The notes under the pieces are model-generated. The model ran no database searches. It saw nothing but the letters and a program-made list of their open reading frames with translations, and was not told the origin of the DNA. From assembly GCF_007655135.1 (NCBI RefSeq), contig NC_045130.1, forward strand, positions 4,588,001 to 4,652,000: a stretch of 64,000 bases of DNA. The letters are read 5' to 3'. The DNA is from Punica granatum. Its lineage: Eukaryota > Streptophyta > Magnoliopsida > Myrtales > Lythraceae. Numbering within the stretch: position 1 is the first letter of the stretch; every line of letters begins with the position of its first letter. Of this stretch, positions 24,191 to 37,203 are shown one piece after another. Made by a program: the position numbers and the translations under genes.

Positions 24191-27100
24191 CTAGAGCCAA
24201 TCTGGCATATGTCTTATGCCAATAGATCTAGTGTGAGCCTCGTGCTTGCGCTGCACAAGAGGCTTCGTAAGTGGATCTGCGAGATTCTCATCTGTTGGTA
24301 TTCTGCATATCTTCACATCTCCTCTGTCGATGATCTCGCGAATGAGATGGAAGCGCCTGAGTATATGTTTGGATCGCTGGTGAGACCTGGGTTCCTTAGC
24401 TTGCGCAATGGCTCCATTGTTGTCACAATAGAGATCCACTGGGTTTACAATGCTAGGAACCACAGCAAGTTCTGTCACGAACTTCTTGATCCAAACGGCC
24501 TCTTTTGCAGCGTTAGAGGCAGCAATATACTCGGCCTCTGTGGTAGAATCGGCTACTGTCTCCTGTTTGGAACTCTTCCAACTCACAGCACCTCCATTCA
24601 GGCAGAACACATACCCTGACTGCGATCTACTGTCGTCCTTATCGGTTTGGAAGCTAGCATCGGTGTAACCTCTTACAACGAGCTCTTTTTCGCCTCCATA
24701 TACCAAAAACATCTCCTTAGTCCTTCGTAAGTACTTAAGGATGTTCTTTACTGCAATCCAGTGTTTTTCACCTGGATCTGATTGGTATCGACTCGTCATA
24801 CTCAAAGCATACGAGACATCTGATCGAGTGCATAACATAGCATACATGATGGATCCAATAGCTGACGCATATGGAATCCTATTCATGCGGTCCCTCTCCT
24901 CTCGAGTAGAAGGACTCTGAGCTTTCGAAAGGCTTATGCCATGTAACATAGGCAGCGACCATTTCTTAGAATCATGCATGCTAAAACGCCGAAGCACTTT
25001 ATCTATGTATGCACTCTGACTTAAGCCAAGCAGTCTCCTGGATCTATCTCTATAGATCCTGATATCTAGCACGTAGGTAACTTCGCCTAAGTCCTTCATA
25101 GAGAAACACCTTCCCAACCAAGTCTTTATAGACTGTAGGGAAGGAATGTCATTCCCTATCAGAAGTATGTCATCTACATATAACACCAGGAAGATTACTA
25201 TGCTCCCACTAACCTTCTTGTAAACAGAGGGTTCATCTTCATTCTTGATGAACAAACTCTTTGATTGCATCATCAAAACGAAGATTCCAGCTCCTAGAAG
25301 CTTGCTTCAGCCCATAAATAGACCGTTGTAGCTTACAAACCTTTCCGGCACTATGTGGACTGACAAAACCCTCAGGTTGTGTCATATACACATCCTCGAG
25401 GAGCTTCTCGTTCAGGAAAGCAGTTTTGACATCCATTTGCCAGATCTCATAATCATAATAAGCTGCAATTGCAAGCAAGATCCTTATGGATTTAAGCATA
25501 GCCACCGGGGAAAAAGTTTCGTCATAGTCAACACCATGAACTTGTCTGAAACCTTTTGCCACAAGTCAGCCCTTAAAGGTAATCACATTACCGTCCATAT
25601 CAGTCTTCTTCTTGAAGACCCACTTACACCCAATGGGTTTTGCCCCTTCAGGTGGATCAACCAAAGTCCATACTTGGTTAGTGTACATGGACTCCATCTC
25701 AGATCTCATGGCCTCCAGCCATTTCTCAGAGTCAGGGCCTATTACGGCTTCCGCATAGGTTGTAGGCTCATCATTATCTATGAGCAATACGTCATTGTCT
25801 TGAGTCACGAGAAATCCATATCTCTCGGGCTCATGACGTATCCTACTAGACCTACGAGGCTCCTGTGTCACCTGTGTAGAAGATTGTGCCACAACAACTT
25901 GTGGTACTTGTTCTGCAACATCGCCCGTCGATTGATCAATGTCATTTTGTGGTAGAACTTCCCCAAGTTCTAATTTCCTCCCACTAGTTCCTTTGGAGAG
26001 AAACTCTTTCTCAAGGAATACCGCAGTTCGAGCAACAAACACTTTGCCCTCGATGGGATTATAGAAATAGTATCCTCGAGTTTCCTTAGGATACCCCACA
26101 AAGTAACATTTGTCCGATTTAGGGCCAAGCTTATCCGAAGACAATCTCTTCACATAAGTTTCGCAACCCCATATCTTTAGAAAAGACATCTTGGGACACT
26201 TCCCATACCACATCTCATATGGTGTCCTTTCAACTGATTTCGACGGAGCATTGTTTAATATGAGAGCAGCTGTCTGTAGAGCATATCCCCAGAAGGAGTC
26301 AGGTAAGTTTGCATGACTCATCAAAGATCGAACCATATCTAATAAAGTTCGATTCCTCCTTTCAGCTACACCATTCTACTGTGGTGTTCCAGGTGGAGTC
26401 AGTTGAGATAAAATCCCACACTGTTTAAGATAGTCAGCGAACTCATAGCTCAAATATTCACCTCCTCGATCTGATCGAAGAACTTTAATGCTCTTACCCA
26501 ACTGATTCTCCACTTCATTCTTAAATTCTTTGAACTTTTCAAAGGATTCAGATTTGTGTTTCATCAAATACACATATCCAAATCTACTGAAATCATCAGT
26601 AAATGTAATGAAGTGGAGATACCCACCTCTAGCAAGCTTGTTCACTGGTCCACATACATCGGTATGTATGAGAGCCAGATGATCACTAGCTCGCTCACCT
26701 TTTCCGGTAAAAGGGGCCTTAGTCATTTTCCCCATTAAGCAAGGTTCGCATGTCTCGATCGATTCTAAATCAAACGAGTCCAGTAATCCATCCTTATGGA
26801 GTCTAGAGATGCGATTCTCGCTAATATGGCCTAAATGACAATGCCAGAGGTAAGTCGGGTTCGAATCATTAGATTTGAGCCGTTTGGTTTTCACATTATA
26901 AATAGGCGTATCTAGATCAAGAACATACAGACCATTACTTAAATGTGCACTGCTATAATATACATCATTCATGTACAAAGAACAACACTTGTTCTTAATA
27001 GTGAAACAAAATCCCTTCTTGTCCAAACAAGAAACAGATATTATGTTTCTACTAATAGCAGGTACATAATAACAGTCGTTAAGATCTAATACTAGCCCAG

Positions 27101-28142
27101 TAGGCAAAACTAGGTGATAAGTCCCTACAGTTAATGTAGCAACTCTTGCTCCATTTCCAACTCGTAGGTCCACCTCGCCCTTTGCCAACGATCTACTGTT
27201 CTTTAGGTCCTGCATATTTCCATAAATATGAGCACCACACCCGGTATCTAATACCCAAGATGTAGAAGTAGTAGATACATTGATCTCTATAACATGGATA
27301 CCTGAAGTGGAAGTCTCACTTCCCTTCTTCTTCTTCAACTCCTCTAGGTATACCTTACAATTCGGCTTCCAATGTCTAGTGTTGCCACAATGGAAGCAGT
27401 AATCATTCTTCGCCACCTTGGCTTTAGGTTTCAACGCACCCAAGTCAAACTTGGATGCACCTTTAGCCTTCTTGCCTTTACTCTTGCCCTTGCCCTTTCT
27501 TTTGGTCCCCTGGACCATTAGAACGGACGTTCCCTTGCTGATATCATGCTCAGCTGTTCTCAACATGTTAAGTAGTTCAGGCAATGGTTTATTGTAGTCA
27601 TTCATATTATAGCTCATGATGAACTGACTATAACTGCTGGGCAGCGACTGTAGGACTAAATCTGTGGCCAACTCTTGACCCAGAGGAAATCCCAGTCTTC
27701 CCAGAGTCTCGACGTACCCAATCATCTTGAGTACATGAAGACCCACTGGGCTACCCTCAGTTAACCTTGCTTGAAAAAGTGCTTTAGAGATCTCGAATCT
27801 CTCATGTCGGGCCTGCTCTTGATAGAGCTGCCTGAGATGCACGATCATATCGTACGCTTTCATGTTCTCGTGTTGCTTCTGAAGCTCCGAGTCCATGGTG
27901 ACTAACATGAGACATCCGACGTTTACGTCATCATCATGATGCTTACTATAAGCATCTTTCTCAGCTTGGGGGGCATCGTCAGGTGGTGGCGCAAGAAGAG
28001 GTTGCTCTAAGACGTATAGTTTCTTTTCTTGGGTGAGAACAATTCTCAAGTTTCGATACCAACCAAGGAAATTATTCCCTGACAGTTTGTCCTTATCAAG
28101 GACAGATCGCAAACAGAAAATACTAGAAGTGCTCCCTGCCAT
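24191..28142 (-). pseudogene. Copia gag-pol polyprotein, broken frame
   Basis: Starts at MAGSTSS (28142) and ends MPDWL (24191), in one reading frame apart from three lesions. Domains in order: the UBN2/gag region; zinc knuckle CFHCGNTRHWKPNC; protease DTG (WVLDTGCGAH); GAG-pre-integrase HHCC (HLGH...CEPC); integrase core with HTDVCGP and SDRGGEY; RT with YVDD (LYVDDILL); and RNase H with ADSTTEAEY. Lesions are a TAG stop in PPGTPQ*NGVAE (26376-26378, usually Trp), a TGA stop before LVAKGF (25566-25568, usually Arg), and a frameshift near 25250 in RT, between KEFVH and FIKNEDEP. All lie in the integrase C-terminal part or RT. The element probably depended on other copies for enzymes. Confidence 0.93.
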
Positions 28143-28830
28143 GGTAACTACCACAGAAATATGCAAAATAAGTATTACGACACAACAATATTTAATGAGG
28201 ACTTTATTAAATATTGCTCCCACTATTTATATCAAATCAATGACCCTCACCATTGATTCAGAGAATATCATTCTCATAGTAGCTCAAGATCCATATCTCA
28301 CCAAGCTCTGAGTCAGCGAGGGCTGATTCACCCAGAACTGGCTATTTAGGTAGGGAACTCACTTTCCCAATTGCATCACATGCAACTCTTGATTAGTTGG
28401 GTGAATAACTCCTTATTCGAATCTATCTTATAGATCGATGCCCAACTACATGCCTCTGAACTCCTAATCCTATTAGGCTTGCTCAGTTAAGTCCGGCCCA
28501 CTGGTAAACACCACGTCTTACTAGGATAGATGAGGGCATCCTGCGAGAGCAAGGTCTACTCACTCATCGATCTTGGTCTTGACGAGCGTTACACAGTGGA
28601 AGGATATGGACTTAATATTTTGAGGAATCTTATTAACATTTAATCGATCTCACCATACATTATTATGTAACCATTACATAATAGTCCACACGTATAACTA
28701 TTATACTAACACAACTAGGACATTGTCCATGTCTAACAGTCATGCACCGCAAATATCAAACATAATCACACCAGTACCAAGCATAAAATCATATTTTATG
28801 CTATTATCTACTCGGATTCTAACTAGTTAG

Positions 28831-28842
28831 GCTCTGATACCA
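28831..28842 (-). other. Copia primer-binding site (tRNA-iMet)
   Basis: On the minus strand TGGTATCAGAGC, the standard plant Copia PBS, two bases inside the 5' LTR boundary at 28845. Confidence 0.9.
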
Positions 28843-28844
28843 AT

Positions 28845-30555
28845 TGCTAGTTCCACGGGGTCAACGGAAGCGAAAAAGGAATAGAAATTCAAAATTTCAT
28901 ACCCGTGAAACTAATTCCAAGACCTACTAGAAGAATAAGAGTAAATAAAAGCGTACCTGGAATATTTAAAGTTGTCGACCGAGCGTCCCACGCGTGACGC
29001 CTCTACTGGTATCCACACCGACTTTGTCGACGAGTTTTCGAGATCGGCGGTGCTAGCGACCAATACTCGAAAGAAATACCGATGCAACACCCTAAATTTT
29101 TAGACTAATGGACCTAATTTGAATTGAACAATTCAATTCAAATTATTTATACTTTATATGCATACACATATATGCACGCACACATATATGTCTCTGCACA
29201 TATAATTATATGTGTGTGCTTTTATATATATAAAAGTATATGCATATACACACATACATGCATACATTCACACACACATTATATATATCAGTACATGCAC
29301 ACTATCCCCTTTATATAAGCAATATGGGGGGAACAAAATTGAAGTTCCCACCGATGTGGGATTAGCATTAAATTGCTCCTCACATGACATGTGTCCATAC
29401 ACATGTCTATTAACATAAAAGCCATGTGTCACCGTATTAATCATGCATCAATTTTGGTCCATTTAATCTAATAAATCGAGTCTAATTAATCGACAAATTT
29501 AATCTCATTAAATATCCGATTAATCGGTCGCACCATAAATCATCTAATCTCAATTAGACGTTTTTATTATTTCAAAATATCTCGTCAATTTGGTCGTAGT
29601 GTGTGACCCTGTAGGTTCCCAATTACGTTGATAATAATATCGAAATCTCTATTTCAATATTATAAACAGTGAGCAGCATCTAGCAATGCATCACTGTTAC
29701 TCAAGTAATCGAAAGGTCAATTTCTCGACGAACCTTGTGACCTATATTACTGTGTAATATAATCCATTGTCCTCTATATCTCTATTGAGCCCAAGGCATA
29801 GTCGATGACATCCTTGTATGGCTCAATATCTCTCTTTCTTGGTTTACCGGGTAAGTCTATCAGAACAAATGAGCTCGATATCGTTATATCGACTCATTTG
29901 GGTATGCATACACTTTTAGACTTAACCACCAAGTGGCCATGAGATATCGCTCCCGTTTCGTAGGAGGGACAAATCCTATCTTGGTCACTCACATTCTTTT
30001 CCATGCTTTGTGGCATACCCAATAACTATTTTTATAACCAGCCTGTTACGGTGGCGTTTGACAATATCAAAATATACGACATTACATGTAGGAATCCATG
30101 GTGACCTCAAGTCAAAGGACCATTACACTATAGTCACTTTGAGATATGCTAATGACAGTCACGTAACAACCCATGTAGCAATCTCATGGCGGATCAGTCC
30201 AATACACATTACTCTTAATGTATACATGTGGTGTGATTTGATATCTCCATATTCATGACCTGTGAGACTTGGTCATCAATCAACACCCACACTAGTCTAA
30301 CCGTATTATCGTTGTCCTAATTAACGATAATACTTTGACTATGGACATTTAGGAATAATGTTCGGTAATTATAGGATCTCGCAATCAAGTCACACTTGAT
30401 GCCTATTGAACATACTATTCCAAGGACATTATTGTGTAAAATCATATTTAGCGCAATCTACACAATAACAGAAATGCCTCGTTTTATAATGAAATAGATA
30501 TCATATTACAGAACTGATTATAGATTGCCTCTAGGGCATACACCAATTCCCAACA
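28845..30555 (-). repeat. Copia 5' LTR (promoter LTR)
   Basis: 1711 bp, same length as the other LTR. As the element runs on the minus strand, this is the promoter copy. TATATAAA lies at 29310-29317 on the minus strand, so transcription is expected to start near 29280, in a TA/CA-rich stretch. Confidence 0.96.
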
Positions 30556-30560
30556 AGGTT
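30556..30560. repeat. Copia target-site duplication, right
   Basis: AGGTT, identical to the left duplication. Confidence 0.95.
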
Positions 30561-31067
30561 TGCAGCATATTTCCAATCAATGGGACATCCACCTAACTGA
30601 ACTGTAGATTAAAGAAGCTCATCTACCACATTTTGGAAACAATTAGTGGAAACAAAGCTTGGTTTAGTTATGTTTGTTCCAAAATGATACTAATTGATAC
30701 CATTTTGGGTTTGATACATGTTAGATTGCCAAAGATATTGCATTTTTCTGTACTTTTTGTGTAGCTACTTTGGCAAAGTAACGTGTACAATCTCTTGTAA
30801 AAACTTATCTATAATAATAATATAGTCATTTTTGTAATTCCATTTTATTTTGGCAAGTTTTTTCCTTAATTTAACTTCATGCTTCTACAATCCATCTGCT
30901 TTAGTAGGCCAACAGGGCTTTGTTCAGTTGGGGGAAGGAGGAAGGAAGGCAGGAGTTCAGTTTGTAAAAAAAATGGTGCATAGACTAAATTGATGTAGCA
31001 CGTGGAAGGCGGGGGTATTCAATTTGTTTGAAAATAGCGCATGAACTAATTTGAAGTAGCACGAGGA

Positions 31068-31530
31068 CCACATTGATGTATTAATTTTCACCATTTAACA
31101 CCGTCAACAGTCATACTTAACGACATGACCAAATTGATATGGTAGGGGACCAAACTATTGTCGTATTGGGACCTAATACACCACACAAGGACCACATTGA
31201 TGTAACACCACCATTCACGGACTAAATCGATGTAACGTGGGTACTCAATTGATGTAACGATGACTAAATTGATGTAAAGATGACCAAAATGATGTAACAA
31301 TGGACTGAATTGATGTATTGTGGGGACTAAATTAATGTAATATGGACTAAGTTGATGTAGCGAGTGACTGAATTGATGTAACGAGAGACTGAATTAATAT
31401 AGCGAGGGACCAAATTGATGTAGCGAAGGACTGAATTGATGCACGGATGGATTAAATTGATGCAAGTGCAAAGTTGGGGACGAAATCAATGCAAAAAAAA
31501 AAGTTAGGGACGAAATTGATGTAATTTGCG
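31068..31530 (-). repeat. Tandem array of the 20-21-bp unit (right, inverted)
   Basis: Degenerate copies of GGGACTAAATTGATGTA, the reverse complement of the left array. This arm is longer and more diverged than the left. Confidence 0.85.
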
Positions 31531-32136
31531 AAAGTTATGGACGAAATTATCTATTTACTCAAATGAAAATGTAACCAAAGGTTGAGGCCCAATAACGCAC
31601 TTTTTCCCTGATTTTTATTATCTAACTGGTAACACAAACTACAAAAATCTCTCATATTTTTAACCGAAAATATTTGAAAAAAAAAATTAATGAAACCCGT
31701 CAACTCTATTTTCCTCAAAAATCTTCCCCATTATCTCTTGTATTACGCATTAAAAAAAATTCTAAAAGGATTCAAAAAGTTGGAAAAAAAAACCCAAAGA
31801 GGTAAGAGCACACATATGGAAGGAATAATATATTTAAATTCATAGATGCGATTAGAAATTGGAATATTGGTAAACTCCATTTTCCTAAAATACGTTTTTT
31901 TATTTTTATTTTTTAAAAGCTAGTTATTAAAAGAGGGATTAGGGCAAGTCAAATTCAATTCAATTAATTAAATTAGTTTGGCCAAAAAAAAATTTTATTT
32001 CTTCTAAACGCGGAGACATTCCCAAAATGCGGCATCGCCCTTTGAATACAGCCGAGAAAAATATTGTTTCTTTTTGATTCAGTTTTGCTGCAACCCGGAA
32101 GAAATTCATATTCGAATCCTCTCTTCCTCGACGTCC

Positions 32137-35100
32137 ATGGAAACATCAAGTGCTCGAGTTCATGCAATCGGTCAAACCGAGATTAATTGGGACAAGTAAG
32201 CGTCGTTTATCTCATCATAATCTCTTCAGCTAGATCTTGATTGAATTCGCCTGTTTGTGGTGTGATTCTCGATGCTAGTGCTGTGTTTGGTTGCGGTATA
32301 GAGAATAGAGATGGGAGAGATTTTTCTTGAGAAAGAAGACGAGAATAGGAATTCTGGGTTCTGGGAATTCTTGGGTTCTTGGTTCCTTTGAGCTTTGCTT
32401 GCCCCTTTGTTGTTTGGCTTGCTGGGGATAATCTATTGGGACCCTTTGATGGAATTTCAGTTGGGACCTCCTTGGTTGGTGAAGATTTCTGGGTTTTTTG
32501 TTGGTTTCCATCTCTTGAGAAAAGAGAGAGGCTCGTGAAAAAGGCAGCTCAAATCCGGTCATGGAAGGAATGTCCTTTCGTTTTCCTAGAGGGTGGATGA
32601 ATGCAGGGCGAAATGCTGCGGAGTGCAGTTTTTTCACCATGAAAGGAAGAACTTGAACGAGTTTTTGATAACGAAAGGCTCATTTCCTTGTTGCATGAAT
32701 TAAATTAGAATATAACATCAAGTTCATTTAGAATATATCAGAACCTTATGAGGCAAAGGGAGTTGTCTCGTTGGATGGTAATCGGGTTAGCTCTTTTTAG
32801 AGATATATTGCACCTCCTTGGTGTACTGCTGATGGATGTACTACGTTAACAATCAGAACGAACCTGAGGAGGTGAAGAAAGAAGAAATGCACAAGATATG
32901 AATTTTTTTATTGAGATACCAGGCGCATTCTTTCCAGAAGAAATACTTGGAGGAAAACATGTGCTATCTTGATTTGGTCTCATCTTGCTGTGACTTATCT
33001 CTCCAATTTCTTTTCATCCTAATTTTCGTTCCATTAATACATTTTTTGCAGGCTCGATAAAACTAAGTTTTATGTCGTAGGGGCTGGCCTCTTCACGGGG
33101 GTTACAGTTGCACTGTACCCAGTATCAGTTGTCAAAACCCGATTACAAGTCGCCTCAAAGGATACTGCTGAAAGAAATGCTTTCTCAGTCATCAGAGGCA
33201 TATTAAAAACAGATGGAGTTCCCGGCCTTTACCGAGGATTCGGTACTGTCATCACAGGTGCAATTCCTGCAAGGATTATCTTTCTCACCACGTTGGAGAC
33301 CACAAAAATTGCGGCTTTCAAGATGGTTGAACCATTTAAATTGGCTGAGCCAACCCAAGCTGCCATAGCAAATGGGCTTGCCGGGATGACGGCATCTCTC
33401 TCTTCTCAAGCTGTATTTGTTCCCATTGATGTGGTACGTGCTCTATCCTATGTCCTAGAGTATAGTTTTGCAGAGGGAATTTTAGTGTGTTGTTTGACAT
33501 AAAATCCATGTTAGATCAGATATCTTGCGTGAGCTGCTAGGTTGTCAGATAAGGCTATAATCTCAAGCATAATGGTGAAACATAATATTTGAGGCGGTTT
33601 TTCTTTGGCTAAACTAACATGTTAACTTCTTGAAAGATAGTCTGAATTCTAATAGCAAGGAAGGAAGAGACAGGTGGAGAGACTTCTCATGAGATGTATA
33701 AGCATTAATCAAGTCACAAAACCTGTAATTTCTAATTGACGAAGCAACTTTTCGCTTTATCTGTCTCTTAGACATCCACATGCCTTTCTTCCTCCCCTCT
33801 TCTCCTTATTTCTAAAGTAGCTAATTTCTAATCACATTTTGGTTTCCTTTTCTCTTTTCAGTTTTGAGAAAGTATGCAGTTGCTCCCTTTTTTGATCAAA
33901 AAGATGTTTTATAAGACGTGACTTAACCAAATCTTTTCTTCAGAAAAAGGGTAAAACTGGAAATATATCTTCTGATGTTCTTACATCAGGCAAGCTTGTC
34001 CCATTTTCTTCTAGAGATATGTTTAGCCTGGCCATATTAGAATTCTAACTAATAATCTTATTGTTTGTTTTTCTTTTTCCTATTCTTATTCATACTTATT
34101 CGTATTCTTTTCCTTAATTTTTTAAAATCTTCAATGGGATGACTAGAAGATGAAATAGAGCTAAGTGGTTGGATGTTATTTTGACCCCTTTGTTTCTATT
34201 TAGGTGAGCCAAAAATTGATGGTGCAAGGATACTCTGGGCATGCAAAGTACAATGGCGGTCTTGATGTTGTCCGCAAGGTCTTGAAGTCCGACGGCATCA
34301 TAGGGCTGTACAGAGGATTTGGTCTGTCTGTAGTGACTTATGCACCCTCGAGTGCTGTCTGGTGGGCAAGTTATGGTTCGAGTCAGCGGGTCATTTGGAG
34401 GTGAGAGGCATATTTCTCTGCTTGTCTTTTGCATTTGTCTTGAAATAGTTCAGCTTTTCGACAGCTTGTTCATTGAAATAAACAAGGACTAGACTTAGCT
34501 TTCTTAAGAAATTATACTTTTGCCATCGCCCTTCATCCTACTTTGCTGAACTGGTCTATATCAAAGTCTTATAGTTTTCACATCAGTTGGTCAGTAAAAA
34601 TTTGCATAGTACAACATTCTGAGTTTGAGTGAAGCAGATTTATTGCATAGGTAGGTGAGCTCCGCGACATTGTGGTCAGCCAAAGTATGTCTCTATGGAG
34701 TTTGCAGGGAGACTAGTTGCATTTTAAATTTTTCTTGGAACTTCAGTGTCGTTGTTCTATCTGATTTTTGTGCTTTCAAGTTCTGATACATTGTCTTATC
34801 GTCTGAACAGGCTATTAGGCCATAGTAATGAATTTCAAGAAGCCATCCCTAGTGAATTGACAATTGTGGCAGTTCAAGCAGCTGGAGGAATTATTGCTGG
34901 AGCAACAGCCTCCTGCATTACTACTCCACTGGACACCATCAAAACACGACTACAGGTACTTTGTTAGTGGTTAAATCTAATGGATATGTGATAATGTCTT
35001 TGCTATTGTTTCAGTCTGATTCATAGCTTTTTACCACTGCACAAGACATTGAATTGGCCGACTATGGATTCAATTGTTTCAATCCTATCAAGCATTGTAA

Positions 35101-35539
35101 AAGAAGTGCTAAAACTGCTTTTTCCCACCGAGTAATGAACAGGAAGAAACCGAAACATTGAATTTGCCCTTTTAAAGGAACAAATAAGGTGGTTTTCGTT
35201 AGTGATGGACATTTTGTACTCATTGTTCGCTCAGACTAGTTTATATCTTTTCCCAGGTTATGGGCCACGATCAGAAGAGAACCTCAGCAATGAAAGTTGT
35301 CAAACAGTTGATCAAGGAAGACGGATGGAAAGGCCTTTATAGAGGGTTGGGTCCGAGGTTTTTCAGCATGTCTGCATGGGGAACCTCGATGATTCTCACA
35401 TACGAGTACTTGAGTATGGACTTTTCTATCATCTTAACTTTTTATAATTTCTTACCATCAACCACCTTAAAGTTAATCTAGTAACTTATCTCCCTCTGCC
35501 GTTTCTTCTCCAGAGCGTTTGTGTGCAAAAGACATGTAA
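32137..35539 (+). CDS. Mitochondrial substrate carrier (SLC25A44-like)
   Basis: Six exons: 32137-32195, 33052-33433, 34204-34400, 34811-34955, 35257-35413, 35514-35539 (966 nt, 321 aa). All have GT-AG sites and consistent phases. Three mitochondrial carrier repeats are visible by their PxD/SxxK motifs: YPVSVVKTRLQ, VPIDVVSQKLM and TPLDTIKTRLQ. Each is followed by a GLYRGFG or GLYRGLG half-repeat. The protein should sit in the inner mitochondrial membrane with six helices. By overall pattern it matches the plant family annotated as solute carrier 25 member 44-like (from memory At5g15640); human SLC25A44 moves branched-chain amino acids, but the plant substrate is unknown to me. Exons 5-6 and the downstream region are copied at 53148-54500. 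Confidence 0.92.
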
Positions 35540-36060
35540 GATCTGCACAGCATGGTCGACACACAGCAAATGCTTGTCTCCATAAGATAGAAGAAAAGCT
35601 TGTACCCTTATAGGCAGAACTTTAGTCAATTTAGTAGACTATTCCCCGGTGTTTTCCTGTGGGGTTTGAGAAATTTTTTTCACCTTTTAGTCCATGATTC
35701 TTTTCATCGAGCCAATAGTCTAGCCAAAATTTTCTCATGTATTGCTCTGTTTTTCTTATTCTTGCATACAATCAGTAGAAGTTGTATCAATTGTATCAAA
35801 TTCTTTTGTCTAATCCGGAAAGCGAAGTTTGCACACTTTGATATCATTCCTGCAGATTTTATATTACTGCTTTTATCGTTTGATGGGGGTGTACTGATTT
35901 TGTTCATGAGCAAGGAATCTTCTTCTGTTATGTCATTGTCCGGTGTCTTCTACTTGTTGGCTATACTTAAAGCAATTGTTCATGTAGGAATAATTTTCTC
36001 CATTAAGTTTATTTTGCAACATGCAAGGATCCCAACTTAAATTTCAGAGATTCAAGATTA

Positions 36061-36091
<31 letters not shown>

Positions 36092-37203
36092 GGTACGAGG
36101 TGGGCTTGGCCAGACGGCCTCAGAACGTTATGTTTCTAAGTAAAATTGTATCAATTTTTTGAGCTTTTAAAATTTTTTATTTAATTATTCTCTGTTATAA
36201 AATTATCAACAGAATATTTCAAAATTATTTACCCAAAAGTCTTTTGGAAATTAGAATCTTACGAAATATTTAAAAAATCAAATTACATCTTTTAGAGATT
36301 CTTCGTTATACATTATAAATAGCAAAATCGTTTTCAAAATCGCCGGTGAACTTCAGGCGGTCTAAGCCATGTGAACGCTTCTCTCGGACTACCCTGACAT
36401 GACGTTGAGGACCAAGAAACCGACTTCAGGAAGTCGAGTTCCTGCTCCAAAGAAGCAAAGCTGAGAAAGTATCTTGCCAAATTAGTTTCCTTTTGTTCCC
36501 TTTTCTATATTAGATAAGAAGGAGTTGCTGATTCAGCGGCACAAAAGAATTGCCGAGAGAAGAGCAAATAATGTACCTATGCCCGTAGCACCGAAGAAGA
36601 GCTCAAGGGAAAACAAATCGGCGAAGACTTCCACACAGCAGATGAGGCCTACAAAACTGTCACCAAGTCTATTTTTATATTTTTTTAATAAAAAAAGGTT
36701 TTTTGTGTACTTTTTAAAAGATATTTTATGAAAAAATTGATTTTCTTGATTTTTAAAAATTAAATAACTATTTTGAATATTTTTAAAATTTTTAAAAGAT
36801 ATTTTATATATGATCCCAATCAAACAAAATATTTATCGAATTTTTAATTTTAATTGAATATTGTTTGTCAAATAATAATTAATAAATCACTGAATTTTTA
36901 AAAATGAATGCATATTTATTTATAAGATATCGATATATTTTATTTTAGGGTGTTTTTCGCTAATATATTTGCACTACTTTTCTTAATTCAATCATCATGT
37001 TATTATAGTCAAAATAACAACGAACCGAACTTTTACAAAGCTATAACTACGTCAATATGTGGCTTCTGATTGATTTATGATTCTATGTGTGAAAAAATAT
37101 AACTATTTACTAAACGAACGAAGTTTTCTTTTTAACTTTTAGTCATAATTTTTTTTTTAGATTGGTGAAATTGTCTCGTGCAATGCATGGGCTCAACGAC
37201 TAG
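36061..37203 (+). mobile_element. Helitron-like element carrying a captured gene fragment
   Basis: It begins TCTATATATA after an A. It ends with a CGTGC-AAT-GCATG hairpin-like sequence, a short spacer and CTAG followed by T, matching Helitron rules (5' TC, 3' hairpin and CTRR, A/T target). Length is 1143 bp, AT-rich. The captured fragment lies at about 36342-36670. No Rep/helicase is encoded, so it is non-autonomous. The copy at about 54497-58951 ends alike. Confidence 0.55.
36342..36670 (+). pseudogene. Captured gene fragment, empty site of the solo LTR
   Basis: A relatively GC-rich block in AT-rich DNA. One frame reads KKELLIQRHKRIAERRANNVP...KKSSRENKSAKTS, which looks like a conserved basic coiled stretch of a plant nuclear protein, possibly of the COP1-interacting-like family. 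That assignment is tentative. The copy at 54893-55222 keeps about 55 bp more of the upstream exon (SSIVTLTHDEENMKRKKELL). Not a functional gene. Confidence 0.45.

Larger units (their letters stand above)
22466..30555 (-). mobile_element. Complete Ty1-copia LTR retrotransposon
   Basis: An 8090-bp element bounded by AGGTT target duplications. Both LTRs are 1711 bp (22466-24176 and 28845-30555), with TG...CA ends. It is transcribed from the minus strand, so the right LTR is the 5' LTR. The primer-binding site next to it reads TGGTATCAGAGC on the minus strand (28831-28842), complementary to the 3' end of initiator tRNA-Met. The polypurine tract (CAAGTGGGAGAT on the minus strand) abuts the other LTR at 24177. 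The domain order gag, protease, integrase, RT, RNase H is that of Copia. By eye the LTRs differ at about 17 of 1711 positions (about 1%), nearly all transitions, suggesting a recent insertion. The coding frame is broken, so the copy is probably not autonomous. Confidence 0.97.
20170..31609. mobile_element. Large element with inverted ends carrying tandem repeats (probable DNA transposon)
   Basis: The left tip AGGGAAAAAG at 20170 and the right tip CTTTTTCCCT at 31600-31609 are inverted. The matching continues inward: ...TCAACCTTTG.TTAC.TTTTCATTT on the left, and its inverted counterpart near 31555-31590. Beyond this both ends hold arrays of a 20-21-bp unit of consensus TACATCAATTTAGTCCCT, inverted on the right. 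Inside are a 5'-leader-like stretch with CT repeats (21876-21902), a short exon-like start at about 21988, an exon-like coding block (about 22365-22465) and a 3'-UTR-like region after 30560. No transposase domain or clear target duplication was found, so the class is uncertain; Mutator-like is plausible. A second inverted-repeat element interrupts its left end and a copia element its middle. Confidence 0.5.

Noticed and set aside
21388..31530. Regularly spaced repeats resembling a CRISPR-like array at both ends of the large element
   Set aside because: Units are directly tandem, degenerate and without unique spacers, in a plant nuclear context; they are transposon subterminal repeats.
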